Shown here: positions 48,694 through 61,956 of the stretch, piece after piece
Numbering within the stretch: position 1 is the first letter of the stretch
Layout of the letters: the number at the start of each line of letters is the position of its first letter
Made by a program: the position numbers and the translations under genes
DNA from: Niebla homalea
Lineage: Eukaryota; Ascomycota; Lecanoromycetes; Lecanorales; Ramalinaceae
Reading direction: 5' to 3'
DNA length: 64,000 nt
Assembly: GCA_019925105.1 (NCBI GenBank)
Contig: JAHGAU010000011.1
Span: 806,001-870,000 of the forward strand
Notes under the pieces: generated by a model
The model's database searches: none
What the model saw: only the letters and a program-made list of their open reading frames with translations
Told to the model about the DNA's origin: nothing

Positions 48694-51600
48694 CTTTTAG
48701 TCGCATATTAAATAATCATTATATACGTTATAACTAACTTTATTCTTTTTTCATAAACCGTTTTAGCCTTTTATAAGGTAGCCTTTTACGTTAATATTAT
48801 AATATAAATAAGATCCCTTTTTAATAAAATCACTCTTTTAAAACCTTTTTTATAGAATTCTTTTAATTAGGTTTTCTATTAATTTAAAAATAAAAAAAAA
48901 ATTTATTATAACTTTATTTAAGTTTATTATAATTAATATATTATATAATTTTAAGTTCTTAATTATATAAATAACTTTATACTTATACGGGGTAAATTAA
49001 ATATTAAACGTTTTTATTTATTATAAATAAACTTTATAAAACTAATTTAAATTAAAGTAGTTTATATAAGTTAATATATTATAAGTTAAAGAATAAATAA
49101 TATTAAAAAGGTTTTTTCCTAAGTTTTATACTTTAATTTTATAAACTTTTTTATTAACGGATTTTTTAAAAAAAGAAAAAACCGGAAAACTAATTAACCT
49201 TTAAAATATTCCGGTTATATTTAATTCTATTGGGTTTATTTTTTTGGTTTAAGTAAATTTATGTTATTTAATTACTTAAAAAGCTTTTTAGTTAATTTAT
49301 AAAGAAAAATAATATTTTTTTATTCCGTAAATTATATAATAGTCTTTAGTAATTTATTTTACTAAAAACTTAAACAACGTTTAGGGAAAGAAGACTTATT
49401 ATATATTTCTTCTTATAACTTTATACTATATATATATTATTAATTAAACGTTTTAAAGCTATTTGTATTAACCTTTTTCTTTTAATATTTATTTTTTAAT
49501 TAAAGAAAAGCCCGTATCCTTTTATATCATTGTTAAAGATCGTTATAATTAATACCGTTTTCAAAGTACTCTTTAATATATAAAGAGCTATAATTAATTT
49601 ATAGATTTTTATTTTTAAATAATTTAACTTGATTAATTACTTAAGAGTAATTGTTTTAATTTCCTTAAATTTTTAAAAGTAATAATTAATTTTAAGGTAA
49701 ATTCAAAATAAATAAATAAAAATCTTTTAAATAATAATATTGTTATTATTAAAACCTTATTCGGAGTTCCCCTTAATTTAAAACCTTCATCCTTCTTTGA
49801 TTTATTAGTTATTTTAATTAATATTTTTGAAGTTATTACCTTATTAATGATTACCGGATTAGGGTATGTAATAGTTTTTTTAAGAGTTTTGATTTTATTA
49901 TTAAAAATTTTAATTTTTATATTATTAAGCCTTTTAAGAAACGGGAATTTAAGGATGAATTTAAGTTCTTTACTTTATTATTTATTTTACTTCGCTAAGT
50001 TTTAAACGTTATAAAAGAAAACAATTAAGCTATAAATCATTAACCGGAAATATATTCATTGAATTTTTTTAATAATTTTTTCCTTTCTTTTAACTTTTTT
50101 TTAATTATATAAATATCTTTTAAATCTTATATTTAAAAATTTATTTAATTAACGTTTTTACTTTAAGAATTATTATTATATATTCTTTATTTTAAGAAGT
50201 TTTAACTATTTCAAACGGTTTTATTACCGGGATTATATTATTTATTATTTCGTATAACGCTTTTATTACCTACTTTATAAAGTGATTAATTTAATTTTTA
50301 TTATTCAACCGGGGAAGCTTTATTAATTAAGTTATTGTTTCCTCCGTTTTTATATTTATTTCAATTTTTTAAGTTATTTTTACGCGCTTTTTATTATTGT
50401 TAATAATATTAATATTAATAATGTTATATTAATTAACCAGTCTAAGGTTATTTATACCGGTATAATTTAAGCTATATTTTAAATCTTTTCAAGGTTAACA
50501 TATTATTATTACGCTAATAATCCTGTCCGTATTAAACCTTAGATTAATTAATATTTTAAATCCTTAATTATTTTACGTTATAATACCTTATAATTTTGAT
50601 AGTAATAAATTAAATATCGCGATAATTACTAATAAATTTTCTAATTAATATAATTAGTTATATAAAAAAACTTATTTTGATTATTTTATTTTATACGTTA
50701 TATTATATTACTTTTAAAAGTATTAATATATTATATATCGATGTCCGTTAAAGTTTCCCTGTTTATTTTCATTTAAGTTATTAGCCCTTTACTGAAGTTA
50801 AATTTTATTTATCTCGGCTTTTTTATAGCTATTACTATTATTATAAAGTAGCCAGATTTAAAGGTAAGATTATATTAAGCTTTTTCTGTTTATACCGTCC
50901 GTTATAGCTTTTCTTTAATTAACTTTATTCTTATCTTAATATTATTTTTTATTAACTTATTAATTTAACTTTAAATAAAATATATTATTAAATTTTAATA
51001 ATTATCTTAATTTCCTTACGTTTAATTTCCTTAATCCTTTTTAAGTAATTTAGGTTTTACGTTATATATTTATACTTCTTATGCCGTATACTTATATATA
51101 TTTTTCGTAAAATGTTTACTTATTAAGTTTACGTACTTATACTTATTATATCCCTTAATAAATATTACGTACTTTATACTATTAAAATACCTTATAGTAA
51201 TATATTTACATTTTTTATACTTAAAGTATTAACAAATATTTACCGTTTTATTCTATAATTAAATTAATTTAACAATTTATTTTTAATAATATTACGCTTA
51301 ACATAACTATAAAATTATTTTTTATCCGTTTTAAGGTATTTACTCTTTTTATTATTAAGGGAGTTTATAGTTAACAATTTTTAATCCGGGATAAAAGATT
51401 ATATTCTTCCTTTTTATACGTTTTAAAATAGATTTCTGTTTTATTTTTACAAAATAGGTTAAATATACTTTATTTATTGCGATAGTAAATAATTATAATT
51501 ATATTTTTATTATTTTAAATTTATTTTTATTAATTTACGTTTTCATCTTCGTTAAGCCTTCTGTTATTTTATAATTTATATATAATAATATTTCACTCCG

Positions 51601-53369
51601 TATAATAGTTATTTTATTACTTCAAACGTTTTTATAAATTAAAAATTAATTATCTTTATAATAATATTCCTTTTTTCTTTAATTATTTAATAAATTATTC
51701 TTCTTCTTCTTTTCTTTAACGTCGCCGCTTTTTCTTTAATCCGTATTATCTTTTTTTAATTATTAAAATATATAATTTAATTCGGTTACTCCGATAATTA
51801 TTAAGGAATTTTATATATAGTTTTTAGGATTAACTTTAGGCTTTTAAAGAATATAAGAATATATATAATACTTTAAATTAAATTAAGGAGTTTTATTTAT
51901 AATATATAATTTAATTATTCGGAGGTTCGGTCGCTCAAAACAATTTAATAGAATTTATAATTTAATCGGGTTCGATTATTTAGATTAGATTAATAAGATT
52001 TATATTTTAATTATTATAATCGTTATTTATTAAATAATAATTTTTTATAATTTAAGGTTATTAAGTTTTTCTATTTTTTTTTTAATTACTTTGTTTTCTC
52101 TTATTTTAAGAAGGTGATTTAGATTAATATATAAATTACGTTTCCCTTAGCGATAAATCCGAATATCCAGTAATATATACGATTATTTCCTGATTAAGGT
52201 TTAAACTTATCATCGATATAAGGGGGTATTATTAAACTTTTATAATTAAAACGCTTTAAAAAGCTATCGTTTTTTTTTACTTTTTAATTTTTAATGATTA
52301 ATAATTAATTAATAAATATTAATAATACTTTGCCGATACGTATAAACGGGGTCCCCGTATTGATCAAGGATAGCGATAAGAAAATTTAAGCGAGGGTATT
52401 TAAAGGGGGTATTTTTAATACCCTTACTTTTCTCGGTTTTAATATTTATTTAATAAATAAATAATAATTAAGAATGTTCTATAAATATATATAAATTTAT
52501 AGTCTATTATTTTTTATTATATATATATAATATAGTAATAATAAAGGTCGGGTCTCTATAATATCTTTATAGTTTTTATTACCGTTAATTAAAGAAAAAA
52601 CATAATAAGTTATTTATGATTAAATCGTATAATTAAACCGAAATCTTTAATATATATAAGTAAATAAAAGCCTTTTTAAGACCGCTAGAAAAAATAAGAA
52701 GCAATAATAAAGTAAAAGTAATAAAGAAATTAATCATAATAAAGTACAATTAAAAATAAGCCGTAACCCTTATATAAGTTAATAAGGTATAAGTTTCTTG
52801 TCATAATATTCCGTTATGCACCCATCCGCAAATTTTATATCTTCTATGCTTTTCCCCTTTCCAGTCTTCGTTATTTTTTTATCCGTTACGTTTCCTTTAT
52901 ATATTTACCTACTTAGTTTCTTTATAGCCTACCCCTAATTATATAACGACTTAATCCCTTTATTTACCTTTTTTTTACCTTATATACTCTTAATAACCTT
53001 ATTGCCGTTATTACTTTATGCTTATTTATTTCCTGTTCCTTTTATCGTAATTAATGCTTCAGCTTTGTTAATCCTTTATTTATTGATTATAACCGTATTC
53101 TTTTTACGCATTTTATATGCGTCCTTACGCGTATTTTATTATTTATAAATCTTTTATTTAATTCAAGGGCTTTTTAATTTATTATTATTACGTTGTTTAT
53201 ATAATTTACTATTGTCTTAATTAATATAAGCCGTTTATCCTTCTATCCTTTCGGTTTCGATTATTATGCTTTTTATATTTACCGTATTTAACGTATTTAT
53301 TTTACTATTATTTAAGCTATATATATACGTATCGTTTTAGACCCTTAAAATATCCTTGTTCGTCGCTAT
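48694..53369 (-). mobile_element. LINE-D, segment 3 (ORF2 and ORF1, to the 5' end)
   Basis: Continues LINE-D after LINE-A. The 5' end near 53369 shows CCTTGTTCGTCGCTAT, the complement of the ORF1 start with ATG changed to ATA. Joined, LINE-D is some 300 bp longer than its relatives despite a missing tail, because about 51750-52820 does not align with LINE-C and seems to hold an insertion or replacement. The RT site near 49100 is disrupted. This is the oldest member of the nest because three other elements disrupt it or its parts. Confidence 0.8.
51750..52820. other. Unassigned sequence inside LINE-D
   Basis: LINE-D matches LINE-C up to about 51740 and again from about 52830. The intervening stretch has no counterpart in the other LINEs. 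It includes a GGGTTCGATT word at about 51980 that resembles a Pol III B box, a short inverted word pair GGGTATT / AATACCC at about 52395-52425, and no coding potential. The boundaries are approximate. Confidence 0.4.
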
Positions 53370-53373
53370 ATTT

Positions 53374-53572
53374 ATTATTAAGAATATATATAGAAAGTAC
53401 TATTAAAGTTATAAGAAATGAACTTATTTATAAATATTAATAAATATAAACTTTATATATAAAAAATTACTTTCCTTAATAATATTATCTTTATTAAAAG
53501 TATTAAGATAAATTTAAATAGGGTTTCGATTGTATAAAATTAAGTCTAATTTATAAAACTAAAGTAAATATA
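53374..53572. other. AT-rich relic left of SINE-like copy 1
   Basis: RIP-saturated sequence between the LINE-D 5' end and the SINE-like element, with no recognisable motif. It is continuous with 54351-55233 once the SINE-like element is removed. Confidence 0.4.
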
Positions 53573-53583
53573 ATCTTTTATTA

Positions 53584-54339
53584 GGGGCGAGCGTGGCGGA
53601 ATGGCATTTTTGACTGCAGAAGACAAACTATAGAATGGTCGAACATTTCAAGGGTGGGGGACGATTTCGTTAAGAGCCCCTAAACCTTATCCGGCAAGTT
53701 ACGTGGTTAATATGGATAAAGCAATAATAAATATTTAACGATTTATTAGTACCCATAGTTAACCCTAAATGAGCTTAATTGCCACGTATTGCCACGTAGG
53801 GCCGGTAAAAAGGGGTTACGGGGATTTAATGTTAAAAAATTAGAATTAAGATTAAATAAGGTTAATCCGAAAAGCTATATAATAAAGTACTTAAAGTAAA
53901 GTTTAAACATTAAGAGAAATAAAGTTATATAATTGGGGCCGCCTTCCCTTAATTAAGCTTAATATTATTATTAAATTCTTATTATAGATTATAACGTTAA
54001 AAAGTAAAAAATTTTTAGCGGAAATAATAAATTAAGGATTTAAGGTAATTATTAATCTTAATCGGGTTAATATAAAGACTTAATCGTAATATTAAGGTAA
54101 GTAATTGCGGGGGAGAGGTTTTTATTTAAATCGGGTTAATATTTAGGGTAAGTTAGGGTTAAATTAGCCGATTACGGTTTCCTTTTCCCTTTTAAAATTG
54201 AAGCGATAAGTTTAAAATAAATATAAATATTAAAATAACCGTAACTTAGCCACCAGCATTATGGAACGCCGAAATTAACTTAAAGTAGCTAAACTCGTGT
54301 ATAAATAAATAAATCAATCAATCAATCAATCAATCAATG
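53584..54339 (+). mobile_element. SINE-like element copy 1, with tRNA-like head and LINE-like tail
   Basis: 756 bp flanked by the 11 bp target duplication ATCTTTTATTA (53573-53583 and 54340-54350). The head has a Pol III A-box match TGGCGGAATGG at 53594-53604, an anticodon-arm-like GACTGCAGAAG at 53612-53622, a weak B-box candidate near 53659-53669, and 5' GGGGC able to pair with GCCCC at 53676-53680. The tail (GGAACGCCGAAATTAACTTA, then AAATCAATCAATC) matches the LINE tail (GGAACGCCGGAATTAGCTTA, then AAATCAATCAATC). It encodes no protein. The first 250 bp is hardly RIP-mutated. Confidence 0.75.
53594..53604 (+). promoter_or_regulatory. Candidate Pol III A box in the SINE-like head
   Basis: TGGCGGAATGG fits the tRNA A-box pattern TRGCNNARYNGG apart from one missing base. 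It sits 11 bp from the element's 5' end, the usual distance for tRNA-derived SINEs. Confidence 0.5.
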
Positions 54340-54350
54340 ATCTTTTATTA

Positions 54351-55233
54351 AATTTTATGACTTTTATAAACGGTTAATCAAGAAATTTTTACGTATTACG
54401 AAGTTATTATATTAATGAACTTAAAACAATTTTAAATTTAAATAAAATAAAACTTATTAAGCGGTTTTTAAAAATTTAAAAATAATAATTACATTAATAT
54501 TAACATTAAAGTACTTTAGTTAAAAAAAAGCTATTTTTAAGACGGGTTCCTTAAATTATTTTAATATAATGATACCTTGTTAATACGATAATATTAATAT
54601 ATTTTATCCCGTTATATTTTATGATAAGAATTATATACCGATAAAATATAATTATAAGATTTATAATAAAAAAAACTTTTAACTATTATTAATAAGCTTA
54701 AAACTTAAAAGGTAAAGCTTAAAAATATAGATATTTTTATTAAGATCTTTATGAATTATAAAAGCTTTAATATTTTATAAAAGTAAAAAAAGTTATTAAG
54801 AAAATGAATCCAATAAGTAAATTTCCTTACCGATTATAATTTTAAGATTATTTTTATTATTATAAAGAAAATTAAAAAATAAATGCTTTAATAAGGATAA
54901 AAAACTTAATATTTACTTTAAATAATAATATTTATAAAAGATATATATTTTAAATCTTATTACCGTTAAAACGGATATAATAAGAATTAATTAAAAGCCT
55001 TAAAGAATCTAAAATTAAAGAATTAAAAAAAAAATTTTATAAAGATTAAACGTATAGATTTTATTAATAAAGAAAATACGAAACTCCGGATTAAGGTAAT
55101 TAATAATAATTATCTTAACGAATACTTTAATAAAAACGAAATCCTATATGATTATAGTAAATCTATATATTAATTAATATAATAATTAAAGTTCTTAAAA
55201 AGATTTATTCCTAATTATCGTTTAATTATTTAA
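54351..55233. other. Unidentified RIP-saturated relic, interrupted by LINE-F
   Basis: Asn/Lys/Ile-rich frames full of stops. A + frame segment at about 55110-55170 (like NNNYLNEYFNKNEI) may be a coding trace, but I cannot name it. The sequence continues at 61095 beyond LINE-F. Confidence 0.4.
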
Positions 55234-55251
55234 TAATTAAATAAACTATGA

Positions 55252-58200
55252 GAAGGCCTTAAATAATATTTATGGAGAATTAGAAATGGCGACGAACAAA
55301 GGGAACCCAGAGGTCCAAAACGATGCGTATACGTATAGCTTTAATAATAATAAGAGAAGTATATTAAGTACGATAAGTAAAAGTAACGTAATAATTAAGA
55401 ATAAGATAATAAACGGATAAATAACTTATATTAATAGAAACGGTAATAACATATATAGGTAATATAATAATAATAAGCCGGATAATATTTAAAATAAATA
55501 AAGGAATTAAGGTTAATAAAATATACGTATTAAAACGTATAAAACGTATAATAATAATACGGAAATAATAGGTAAATAAGGGGGTAAGAAGGCCGGTACG
55601 GTATTAACGGCGAGGGATATAGGCGGAAGGAAAAAGCAGGAAGATTATAATAAAAATATTATTAAGGATATATAAAAAGGAAATAAAATTAATAAAAAGG
55701 ATAATACCTTAAAAGATTAAAAATAAAAGGCGGAAATAATATATCGCCCGGTAAATAAAAGCGAAAAAACGGTAAAAGAAATAATAAAAACCTTAAAAGG
55801 ACTCTTTACGGTAAAGTAAAAGGATATTACGTTAAAAATTTAACCGATATTATAGATTAAGTTAAAAGGTATAAAAGACTTTTATATAAAAATAAAAGTA
55901 AAATTAAGGAAAATAGAATAATTATAAAACTTTTTAAGGGCGGTAACGAGGACGTTAATAAAAAATAAAGATGGCGGTTTAAGGTTAAATATATAAAATA
56001 AAAGTGTAAAAACGGTAGCTTTTTAAATAAAAAAAAGTTAAATAATAAGGGTAATAAAAAGGATACCCGTAATAAAGAATAAAAAAATAATAGAAAAGAA
56101 AACGGCTATATTAAAAAAAATGAAAATAATAATAATCCGTTTATTTAATAATGAAAAAAGGAATATGGCGGTAAAAATAAATTTATTATAATTAATAAAG
56201 ACTTTTAAAATAATAACGGAATTATTAATAGAATAAATTATTATAATATATAAATTATAAAGTAAAAATATTCTTTTTAATATAACGTTTTTAAAAACGA
56301 AAGAAAACTTAAAAAGGTTTAAAACTTAAATTAATAAGGGAAAATATAAGTTAATTAAGGTTTTAAAGTAATTATTTACCGTTATAATAAATAAGATATA
56401 TTTATTACGTTTTAAGGAAATTAAAAAAAAAACTATATTAAAAAATATAAAAAGGGAAAATACGGTTTTTTACTTAAAGCTTAAAATTATTAATTATAGG
56501 CTTCCGCCGGTAATAAGGAAACTTAATTCCTTAAAATGTATAAAGAGGTACTTTATTGTTATATTAAGTATAACGTTAATAAAAATATATAACGATATCT
56601 TAAATAAAAAGATTATTAAAAGGGGATATTTTAAAATAACTTAATTATAAAATAAAACGGTTAATATTTATTAATATTTTAAATATTAAGGTTATAAAAA
56701 TATTATTATAAAGTATTTTAATATTATAAAATATATAATTTACGTTAAAAATTATAATATTTATAAGTATATAAAGTTAATAATTAAAAAACTTATAAAG
56801 AATATATTTAAATACGTTATATATAATAAGGAAGGATATTTAATATAGGATTTTAAATATATAATAAAAGTTAAAGAAATTAAACGTAAAAAGACCCGGA
56901 TAACCGTGAAAATTTAACGGTATAATACGTATAAAAGTAATTTAATAAATTAACTAAAAATAACCTTAAAATATAAGCTTAATTAATTAGATAATAAAGG
57001 GTAAATAACGGTAAAAAAAAAAGCTTTTTATAATTTTAATTTTAAGGGCCGGCCGTCCTACGTCTTTAATAATAGTTAAGAAAGTATTAAATTAAAAAAC
57101 GTTTAGCTTTAATAAGAAATCCGTAATTTAAACGGGTATAAAAAAGGGAGCCTTTATAAAGTTAATATATAATATATTAATATTTTTAAGAATAATATAA
57201 TATAACGTTTATAATAAAAGAATTAAAATTATAATATTAATATTTAAGTTTAAAAAAGTTAAAAACGTTAATATTATAATAATATAGGAATTATTATATA
57301 ATTTATATATATATTTATTTATTAACCTAAAAGAAAGGTTTTATTTAACCTTTAAAGGGGATAAAATAACCAGAATATACTTCTTTATAAATAAGTAACT
57401 TAATATAAATAATTAAGATATTATTTATTATAATAGAAACCTTTATATACTTTATATTATAAAAGAAAAAAACTTAAAAAGTAATTTTAATATTTATAAT
57501 ATATATAATCCGCCGTTAATTAATAAAAAAGATTTTTTATAATATTATTACTTAAAAAGGTTTTAATTACTTTAAATAAATATATATTACTTAAAAACTT
57601 TAATTTATATTATTTTATATAAAATGAAGAAAAGTATATAATAAATTATATTAAATTAAATAATTTATTAATAATTATTATTTAAATTAATTTCTTATTA
57701 TTAATATTATAAAAGATTATTACGTAAAAAAATTATAAGTTTAAAATAATAATTAATTTAACCTTTAATATAAAAAAGGTTGCCGGCGTAATTATAATAT
57801 ATAGGCTATAAAAGGACTTAAAATATAGCTTAAATTATATACCGATATAAATAACCTTGGATTAAACCGTTAATATAATTATATTATTATTAATAAAAAA
57901 GGCATAAAAAACGGTTAAGGAAATAAAGGTTTATATAAAAACGGAGGAAATAATAATATAATTCACGGACCTCCCTTAATTAAATAATAAAAACCGGATT
58001 AACCTTTTTATAAAGCGAATAATAAAGGTATTAAATAAAATAATTAATAAAATTATCTTAATAATAAAATTTTCTTAAAGAGTTAAAATCTATTAAAATC
58101 TAGAATATATAACTACGATTATAAAAATAAGAAAATTAATTAAATAAACTTTTAAATATAAAAACCAAAAGATATTTAATTAATTAAAAGTTACTTAAGA

Positions 58201-61076
58201 AAAAAAGGAAAGGATTATTAAAAAGGTTAAATAAATATATTTTTAATTTACGGTATATAACTTAACGGTTTTACCTCGTAATATTTAAAAGTTAATAAAG
58301 TATAATAAAGAATAAAGTAAAAAACCAAAGTTTATCCTTAAATTCCTGCCTTTTAAAAGACTTAATAATATATTAATTAATACCTTTAACGGTAAAATTA
58401 AGGCCCTTAAAGGAGCATTTTTCCCTTTTTTATTAGAAATTAATTTAAACGATATTAATAGTATTATATATTTTAACCCCGTATTAATAAATAAAATAAT
58501 AATATAAAATATAATAATTAAAGTAATTAATAAATTTAAAAAGGATAAAGCCTTAAAATTAAATAGGATTCTTAATAAATTCTTAATAATAATAATTTTA
58601 CCGTTTAAAAAGTTTTTATTTTTTTTTTTTAAATATATTTTAACGTTAATTATTATTTATATAAGTTTAAGGAAATAAAAACGATTATCCTTAAGAAGTT
58701 TATTAAGCCGGATTACTTTAAGGTAAAATCTTATAAATTTATTATATTTTTATATATATTAAGGAAAACCTTAAAAATAATAATAATAAGGATCCTTAAC
58801 GATTATATAAAAAATTATAAGCTTCTCCCCGATTAATAAATAAAAGTAAAAAGAAATTAATTAATAAAAATAACTTTTAAAAGATTAATTAATAACGTAT
58901 ATATAATATAAAATTACGGGAAGAAATATATTATAAATCTTCTTTTTTTTAATATTATAAATATTTTTAATAAAATAAATTATTAAAGGTTTTTATATAA
59001 ATTAAAGAAAAAAAGGATATTATTTTTCTTAATTAAATAAATAAAAAGTTTCTTAAGTAATTAAGTTATATTAATTAACCTAGGATAAAAGATAAGCTTA
59101 ATAAAGCCCATTATAATAAAAATTCCTTAAGGATTATTTATTTCTTTTATATTATTTTTATTCTTTAACGGTTTATTAATTAAAAAGTTTATTAAGTTAA
59201 AATAGATATTCTAAGTTAAAAACTTTATTAATAATATTTACCTTTTAATTTATAATTTTTTTATATATATAAATTATTTAAAATTAAAATAGGCTTATAA
59301 AGTTTATCTTTAATAAGCAAAAACTTATAAGGCTTAATTTACGTTATATAAATATAAACTTATTTATATAATTAAAAGTTTAAGGCTATATAATATAATA
59401 ACTATAATAAACTTAAGTAAAGTTATAATAAAGCCGGATATTAATATTAAAGTCCTTAATTATTAAGTAAATAAAAAGTTTAATTAAAAAGATTATATAA
59501 AAAAGGTTTAAAAAAAGATAATTTCATAAGAAAAAGGCCTTATTTATTTTACCGTATTAATATAAGGAATTACGTTATAAAAGGCCCGGACTATTTATTA
59601 AACTATAATAAAACCAGTTATAATATACGTTATAATTATTTAATATATATTCAAGGGTACTCCGGGACATAAGAAAGAGTTTATTTAAATATTATAGAAA
59701 GTCCAGAATCGGTATTTAAGAGTAATTAATAATATTTATAAAATAACCTTTATCCCGGTATTAAAGTTTAAAATTTTTATACCGTTAATTAAAATTTTAT
59801 TAAATTAAATAATCGCTTAAATAAAATTAAAAAAATATATATATTTAATTACAATAATAAAAAACGGGTAGATCCATTAGAATCTTAATAAGCTTAAAGT
59901 TAAAAAGAATAAATTAAAGATACTTATTTCCTTTCTTATCAAAATAAAGTAAAAATAAATTAAGAAGAAAATTAACTTTACCGGTATCCCGGAAGCCAAT
60001 TTAAGTAAATATAAACTCCCATTAAGCGTAAAAAAAAGATTAAGATTAAAAGGATTTAAAAAGTAAAAACTATAACGATTACTTTATAAGTTATAATAAA
60101 ATAAATTAAGCGTTAATAGAAATATAAAAACTTTATACTTTAAGGTTATTATTATTTAACTTTTAACGATAAAAAGATTATTAATAAGTATTTCCGCCGC
60201 TATAATATTATAAGGAAAAGTAATAATATATTAACGATTTAACTCCAGACGGATAAAAACAGTTTAATTTACTTTTTATTTATTATATATATTAAGGGTT
60301 AAATAAACGCCGGATATAAATACGGATAAAAAAAGTAGGACGCTATATATGTTTTTATTTTTTATCCTTTATTTACGGAGGTTAAATTAAAACTTATTAT
60401 AAAAGTTAATACTTATAATTACCGTTAAATATTATTTATAAAGTAAAGTATTTAAGTAGTTATTAAGTGTATAATATTTACCGGATTATTATTATAGTTT
60501 AGCCTTATTATAAAGATAAGTAAAGTTATTAAAAACTTTACGGAGAAAGCTTATTATTAATTAAGGAAGAAAAAAAAAAGCGGAAACCGGTTATATTAAT
60601 TATATAAACCGGAAAGTATCTTCTATAATTATAAAAATATAATAATAAACGCTTATTAAAAGTCTTTAAAAAAGTTAACGGTAATAATAATATAAAAGGG
60701 ATATATATTAAGCGTATAAATATTAATAAAAATATTTAAAGGTATTATATAAAATTAAGGTAATATAAATATATAAAGGAGCGAAAGAGTAATAAGCTTA
60801 AAAATAGCCTTTATAAGGATATAATCGTAATATTACGGATTTTCTTAAGGGAATTAAAATATAAGAAATATATAAATAAATTATTATTCTTTAAATAACC
60901 GTTAATATCCTTTACCTTAAGGGATAAAGGGTAAAGGCCTGGTAAACGCCGGTTTTTACCTTAACGTTATAAGTATTAGGTTTTTACGGTTACCAGTAAG
61001 GTTAAAAGGCCGCGTATTAAGGAACGCCGGAATTAGCTTAGTTAGACCCGTAGTATAAATCAATCAATCAATCAAT
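55252..61076 (+). mobile_element. LINE-F: full-length LINE
   Basis: About 5.8 kb, flanked by an 18 bp target duplication TAATTAAATAAACTATGA (55234-55251 and 61077-61094). ATG at 55286, (CAAT)n tail at about 61057-61076. The RT site at 59224-59235 reads F-I-N-N. The ORF1 start (ATGGCGACGAACAAAGGGAA) encodes MATNKGNPEVQNDAYTY, the LINE-C subfamily. The whole body is RIP-damaged and inactive. Confidence 0.9.
55286..60900 (+). pseudogene. LINE-F ORF1 and ORF2 relics
   Basis: ORF1 spans about 55286-57100. The ORF2 endonuclease is at about 57250-57850 (GTT/AATATT words matching LINE-1 2570-3260), the RT at about 58400-59450, and the C-terminal block at about 60235-60290. Every frame has many TAA stops. 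Confidence 0.7.
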
Positions 61077-61094
61077 TAATTAAATAAACTATGA

Positions 61095-61956
61095 AACCTA
61101 TTTAATAATATTATTATATCTTTTCATTCCGTGTTATAATTAAGATATATTTCCGTAATTATTAAGTCTATAAACGCATTAAAGCCTTAAGAGATAAAAA
61201 AAATAGTTTACTTTATTTATTATTAATACCGGATTAATGATAAAAAAATTTATTTATAGATTTAATTACCGGATTATTGAAATCTAGGGAAATTAACGTT
61301 ATCTTTTTAATCTATTATAAGTTAGTTAAGTCTTATTTTTATATTTTAATTTTAAATAAGAATAAAAAACGCTATTAAAATTATTTACGGACCTTTTCTT
61401 ATAAAAGGTATATTAATACCCTAAAATTCTTATTTGATTAGTTTTAAACTGAAAACCTTAATTCATATCTATTTTATAAAAGTATTTTTATAAAAAGTTT
61501 AAATATTAAAGCTATATATTTAATACTGCATAATTTATAAATAAATGAATAAATTAAATAAGTTAATTAAGATATCAAGATTAAAATCTAATTATATTAT
61601 AATATTACGGTTATTTTTTTATATAAATTTTACCCCGAATAATATTATTTATTTTATGATAAAAGAGTAACTTATAAATTCTATTACGGGGGATATTATT
61701 ACTTATATATAAAAAGTAGTTAAGTATAAAAAAAGCAACCTTAAAGTAATATAAGTATTTATGATAATTGAAATAAACCGTAACCGGGAGGATACTGTGG
61801 ATACTGTGTAAGATTAATAATTAATTTTATTTATTTACTAAAACTATTAAAATTGATAAATTATATAAGAAAGTAGATTATAAGATAATTAATTTTTATA
61901 AAATTATAAATAAAAAGGAATATTTATATAAACTTAAGTTATTTAAAAGCTTTTAT
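61095..61956. other. Unidentified AT-rich relic, right of LINE-F
   Basis: Continuation of 54351-55233. No motif recognised. A short perfect repeat GGATACTGT/GGATACTGT occurs at 61790-61808. Confidence 0.4.

Noticed and set aside
53584..53684. Functional tRNA gene
   Set aside because: The acceptor stem pairs only about five bases, the B box is weak, spacing is too long, and the sequence is flanked by a TSD as part of a repeat.
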